DNA from: Lutispora sp.
GTDB taxonomy: Bacteria > Bacillota > Clostridia > Lutisporales > Lutisporaceae
Assembly: GCA_030834765.1 (NCBI GenBank)
Contig: JAUQXG010000288.1
Span: forward strand, 1-7,996
Direction of reading: 5' to 3'
DNA length: 7,996 nt
Each line of letters starts with the position of its first letter. Positions within the stretch are counted from its first letter, which is position 1. Positions 6,097-7,996 of this stretch are shown one piece after another. Both the position numbers and the translations under genes were made by a program. The notes beneath the pieces were generated by a model that was given only the letters and a program-made list of their open reading frames with translations, had not been told where the DNA came from and made no database searches.

Positions 6097-7479
6097 ATGA
6101 AATTTCCAAAATTTAATATATCTAGAAAGAGCTATCAGATTATTACATTAGTTTTGACTGTTGCGCTGTTAGGCACAGGCTTTTATGCTTATGATGTGAC
6201 GAGGCAGAAGCAGGAATATGATGTTTTTCTGCAAAACCAATATCAAAGAGCCTTTCGTGATTTGATATCCAATATAGAAAATATTCGAGTGAACCTGGAT
6301 AAGGCCGATGCCACAGGTTCAACGGTGCAAAGCAATACATTTATGAGCTCCATATGGAGGCAGTCCTACTCGGCTTCAGAAAACTTAGGTCAGCTGCCCA
6401 TAACACACTCCTCTCTCAGCAATACTGCCAAATACCTTACCCAGGTGGGAGATTACTGCTATGTGCTTTCAAGGCAAAATGCAGCGAATAAAGAGATCGA
6501 TGATAAACAAATAGATCAACTAAAGAAGCTTGGAAGCTATGCCACAAATATACTTGACGACTTACATAAGCTAGAAGTAGATATGGAAAGCGGCAGTCTA
6601 AAATTTGGGAATACCAAAGGAAAAGTGCAGCAGCTTATGAGCAAGGCCTCTGAGAGTACAGCAGATCTTAGCTTTGGTAAAATAGAAAAAAGATTTACTG
6701 ATTATCCAAACATGATATATGACGGTCCTTTTTCTGATTTGAAAATAGAAGGAAAACCAAAGATGGACATGGGGGCAGATATAAACTTAGATCAAGCAAA
6801 AGAAGCTGCAACTAAATTTGTAGGCAAAGACAATGTTGGTAAAATAGTAGAATACAGCTCTGGAAAAGGATTAATAAAAACCTTTGGGCTTGAAATTATA
6901 CCAAAAGACAATGATAGAAGCAAATCTATTAATATGGATGTAACAAAAAAAGGCGGGAAAGTGTTGTGGATGTTAAATCCGCGTACCGTATCCACAGAAA
7001 AGCTGACCCAAGAGCAGGCAGTGGAAAAAGGGAAAAAGTTTTTAGCTGATCATGGATATCCAAATTTAGTGGATACATATTATATGAAAGATTATAATAC
7101 TACAATGATCACTTATATCGGCGTGGAGGAGAATGGCACATTGGTTTATCCTGACTTGATGAAAGTAAAAATAGCCTTAGATACTGGTGAGATAGTAGGC
7201 TTTGATGCAAATCAATACTTGATGGCCCATCATAAAAGAGAAATCCCAAAGCCTAAGATAACAGAAGAGCAAGCAAAAGCCAAAGTAAATAAAAGATTAA
7301 AAATCGAACGAATAAAGCTGGCCATCATACCGCTGCCAGCAGATAGAGAGCAGTTATGTTATGAATTTAAAGCGAAAAATGATTCAAGCGATTTCTTCGT
7401 ATACATAAACGCAGAAAACGGAAACGAAGAAAATGTGTTGAAGATAATATATCAAGATAATGGAACGCTCACGCAATAG
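6097..7479 (+). CDS. ypeB: Germination protein YpeB, SleB partner
   Basis: YpeB is needed for stable SleB in dormant spores and is cleaved during germination; the two proteins depend on each other. The 460-residue product has a short basic N terminus and a membrane helix (about 13-31). A mainly helical, extracytoplasmic N-terminal domain runs to about 200 and leads to the characteristic YDGPFSD motif (208-214). Three PepSY-like repeats follow, each opening with a D/T-x-x-Q-A-like helix: 229-297 (LDQAKEAA), 303-375 (LTQEQAVEKG) and 388-452 (ITEEQAKAK). I chose ATG 6097 over GTG 6094 because AGGAGGTG (6084-6091) is five bases from the ATG but only two from the GTG. It is 11 bases from the sleB stop and surely co-transcribed. 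Length is close to the Bacillus protein (about 450). Confidence 0.95.
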   Translation: MKFPKFNISRKSYQIITLVLTVALLGTGFYAYDVTRQKQEYDVFLQNQYQRAFRDLISNIENIRVNLDKADATGSTVQSNTFMSSIWRQSYSASENLGQLPITHSSLSNTAKYLTQVGDYCYVLSRQNAANKEIDDKQIDQLKKLGSYATNILDDLHKLEVDMESGSLKFGNTKGKVQQLMSKASESTADLSFGKIEKRFTDYPNMIYDGPFSDLKIEGKPKMDMGADINLDQAKEAATKFVGKDNVGKIVEYSSGKGLIKTFGLEIIPKDNDRSKSINMDVTKKGGKVLWMLNPRTVSTEKLTQEQAVEKGKKFLADHGYPNLVDTYYMKDYNTTMITYIGVEENGTLVYPDLMKVKIALDTGEIVGFDANQYLMAHHKREIPKPKITEEQAKAKVNKRLKIERIKLAIIPLPADREQLCYEFKAKNDSSDFFVYINAENGNEENVLKIIYQDNGTLTQ

Positions 7480-7480
7480 G

Positions 7481-7496
7481 CGGCGCTAAAGCGCCG
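7481..7496. repeat. Compact GC hairpin just after the ypeB stop
   Basis: CGGCGC / GCGCCG with a TAAA tetraloop forms a perfect 6-bp GC-only stem two bases after the ypeB stop codon. No T-tract follows, so it is not a complete intrinsic terminator. It may stabilise the 3' end of the sleB-ypeB transcript or be the outer edge of the adjoining repeat element. Confidence 0.5.
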
Positions 7497-7511
7497 GGCA
7501 CAGGGTAACGG

Positions 7512-7679
7512 GTTGGGCTTTGGAGCTTTGGGTTCCAGGCACCAGGCACCGGGAATTGAGCTGGGCTTTGGAGTTTTTCGGGTACCTTTTCCTAGAGAGT
7601 CTCGAAACCCAAAACTCCAAAGTCCAACTGAACCTGGAACCTGGAACCTGGTGCCTGGAACCCTACTCCAAAGCCCAAC
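7512..7679. repeat. Nested inverted-repeat element between ypeB and the sspF-like gene
   Basis: The outer arms are perfect reverse complements: GTTGGGCTTTGGAG at 7512-7525 and its complement at 7666-7679. A second perfect 17-nt block, GGGTTCCAGGCACCAGG, occurs at 7530-7546 and inverted at 7647-7663. Inside lies another near-copy pair of the outer word: GCTGGGCTTTGGAG at 7560-7573 and, inverted with one further change, 7615-7628. The word thus occurs four times in a nested palindrome. The right half also has a tandem CTGGAAC-type heptamer (about 7629-7659), and the left has a duplicated CAGGCACC. Base composition is clearly GC-richer than the genes. The open frames across it (for example 7513-7710) are repeat-encoded and not genes. 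It does not share words with the repeat at 1524-1684. Confidence 0.75.
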
Positions 7680-7698
7680 TCATTGCCTGTTGCCCGTT

Positions 7699-7728
7699 GC
7701 ATATAAATAAAACCAATTTTAACTTATA
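7699..7728 (+). promoter_or_regulatory. Weak candidate sigma-G promoter for the sspF-like gene
   Basis: GCATA at 7699-7703 fits the sigma-G -35 consensus. Eighteen bases further, ACTTATA (7722-7728) shares only the T and final TA positions with CATnnTA. A sigma-G promoter is expected because alpha/beta-type SASP genes are forespore genes in Bacillus. The boxes are uncertain. Confidence 0.25.
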
Positions 7729-7798
7729 TTCCTTCACATATTCCCTCCCACTTCTCCACAAACTAATCTCGACACAATAAAAAAGAGGAGGTACTGCT

Positions 7799-7972
7799 AT
7801 GAGTAAAAGAAATAGATTAATGTCAGAAGCTTTAAAATACGAAATAGCCAGAGAACTCGGAGTTGATGATGTTGTTGGCAGAGATGGTTGGGGCGGAGTG
7901 TCATCAAAGGATTGTGGAAATATTGTAACAAAAGCTATAGAGATAGCCAATCGATCGGTTGGAGGAAGATAG
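7799..7972 (+). CDS. sspF: Small acid-soluble spore protein, alpha/beta type, SspF-like
   Basis: This is a 57-residue DNA-binding protein of the dormant spore. Alpha/beta-type SASPs coat forespore DNA and shift it toward an A-like, damage-resistant form; after germination they are degraded by the protease GPR. The sequence follows the SspF pattern in order: a basic start (MSKRNR), MSEALKYEIARELG at 8-21, the DGWGGV turn at 29-34, and KDCGNIVTKAIEIANR at 37-52. The segment KYEIA contains the probable GPR cleavage site (Glu15-Ile16). The ATG at 7799 is preceded by GAGGAGGT at 7785-7792. Bacillus subtilis SspF is about 61 residues, so this one is complete. Cys39 stands where that protein has Ala. 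It is monocistronic as far as visible, with a palindromic repeat upstream and a hairpin downstream. Confidence 0.92.
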   Translation: MSKRNRLMSEALKYEIARELGVDDVVGRDGWGGVSSKDCGNIVTKAIEIANRSVGGR

Positions 7973-7977
7973 CGTTT

Positions 7978-7996
7978 CAGGCGATTTTATTGCCTG
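7978..7996 (+). terminator. Probable terminator hairpin of the sspF-like gene, cut by the window end
   Basis: CAGGCGA (7978-7984) pairs with TTGCCTG (7990-7996) through six Watson-Crick pairs and one G-U, around a TTTTA loop. It starts five bases after the stop codon. The window ends at the last base of the stem, so the expected T-tract cannot be seen. Confidence 0.55.

Noticed and set aside
7513..7780. Two plus-strand open frames of 65 and 86 codons in the ypeB-sspF gap
   Set aside because: They are encoded mostly by the inverted-repeat element, lack a ribosome binding site, overlap one another and have low-complexity composition unlike the neighbouring proteins.

Overview
The window comes from an endospore-forming, AT-rich Firmicute, most likely class Clostridia. 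This rests on the gene content: a GerA-type germinant receptor, SpoIIR, SleB/YpeB and an SspF-type small acid-soluble spore protein, all with strong AGGAGG-type ribosome binding sites and occasional TTG starts. A lineage such as Alkaliphilus or Geosporobacter is a guess from gene order and intergenic repeats, not a demonstrated assignment.

Layout. (1) Positions 2-1530: the 3' end of a GerAB-type germination permease, overlapping by 34 nt a complete GerAC-type lipoprotein. (2) Positions 1524-1684: a long imperfect inverted repeat built from GCGTGATACGTGA-like words; its left arm contains the stop codon of the gerAC gene. It is followed by a candidate sigma-F/sigma-G promoter and spoIIR (1765-2412), closed by a good intrinsic terminator. 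(3) Positions 2539-4303: galU (UDP-glucose pyrophosphorylase), then a DUF368/PopT-type undecaprenyl-phosphate flippase candidate. (4) Positions 4371-5176, minus strand: an unrecognised single-pass membrane protein and, overlapping its start as TAATG, a possible 46-residue hydrophobic protein. (5) Positions 5311-7479: sleB and ypeB, the cortex-lytic enzyme and its partner. The sleB ribosome binding site sits inside a terminator-like hairpin directly before a TTG start. (6) Positions 7481-7700: a GC-richer nested inverted repeat of a second, unrelated type. (7) Positions 7799-7972: an sspF-like gene, followed by a hairpin cut by the window end.

Together the genes span the spore life cycle. SpoIIR is the forespore signal that activates sigma-E in the mother cell. 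The SspF-type protein coats spore DNA. GerAB/GerAC sense germinants in the spore inner membrane. SleB/YpeB degrade the cortex during germination. GalU and the DUF368 protein supply envelope precursors (UDP-glucose, recycled lipid carrier). No CRISPR array, transposase, tRNA or rRNA was seen. The least conventional features are the sleB leader hairpin, the two palindromic repeat elements and the minus-strand membrane-protein pair.
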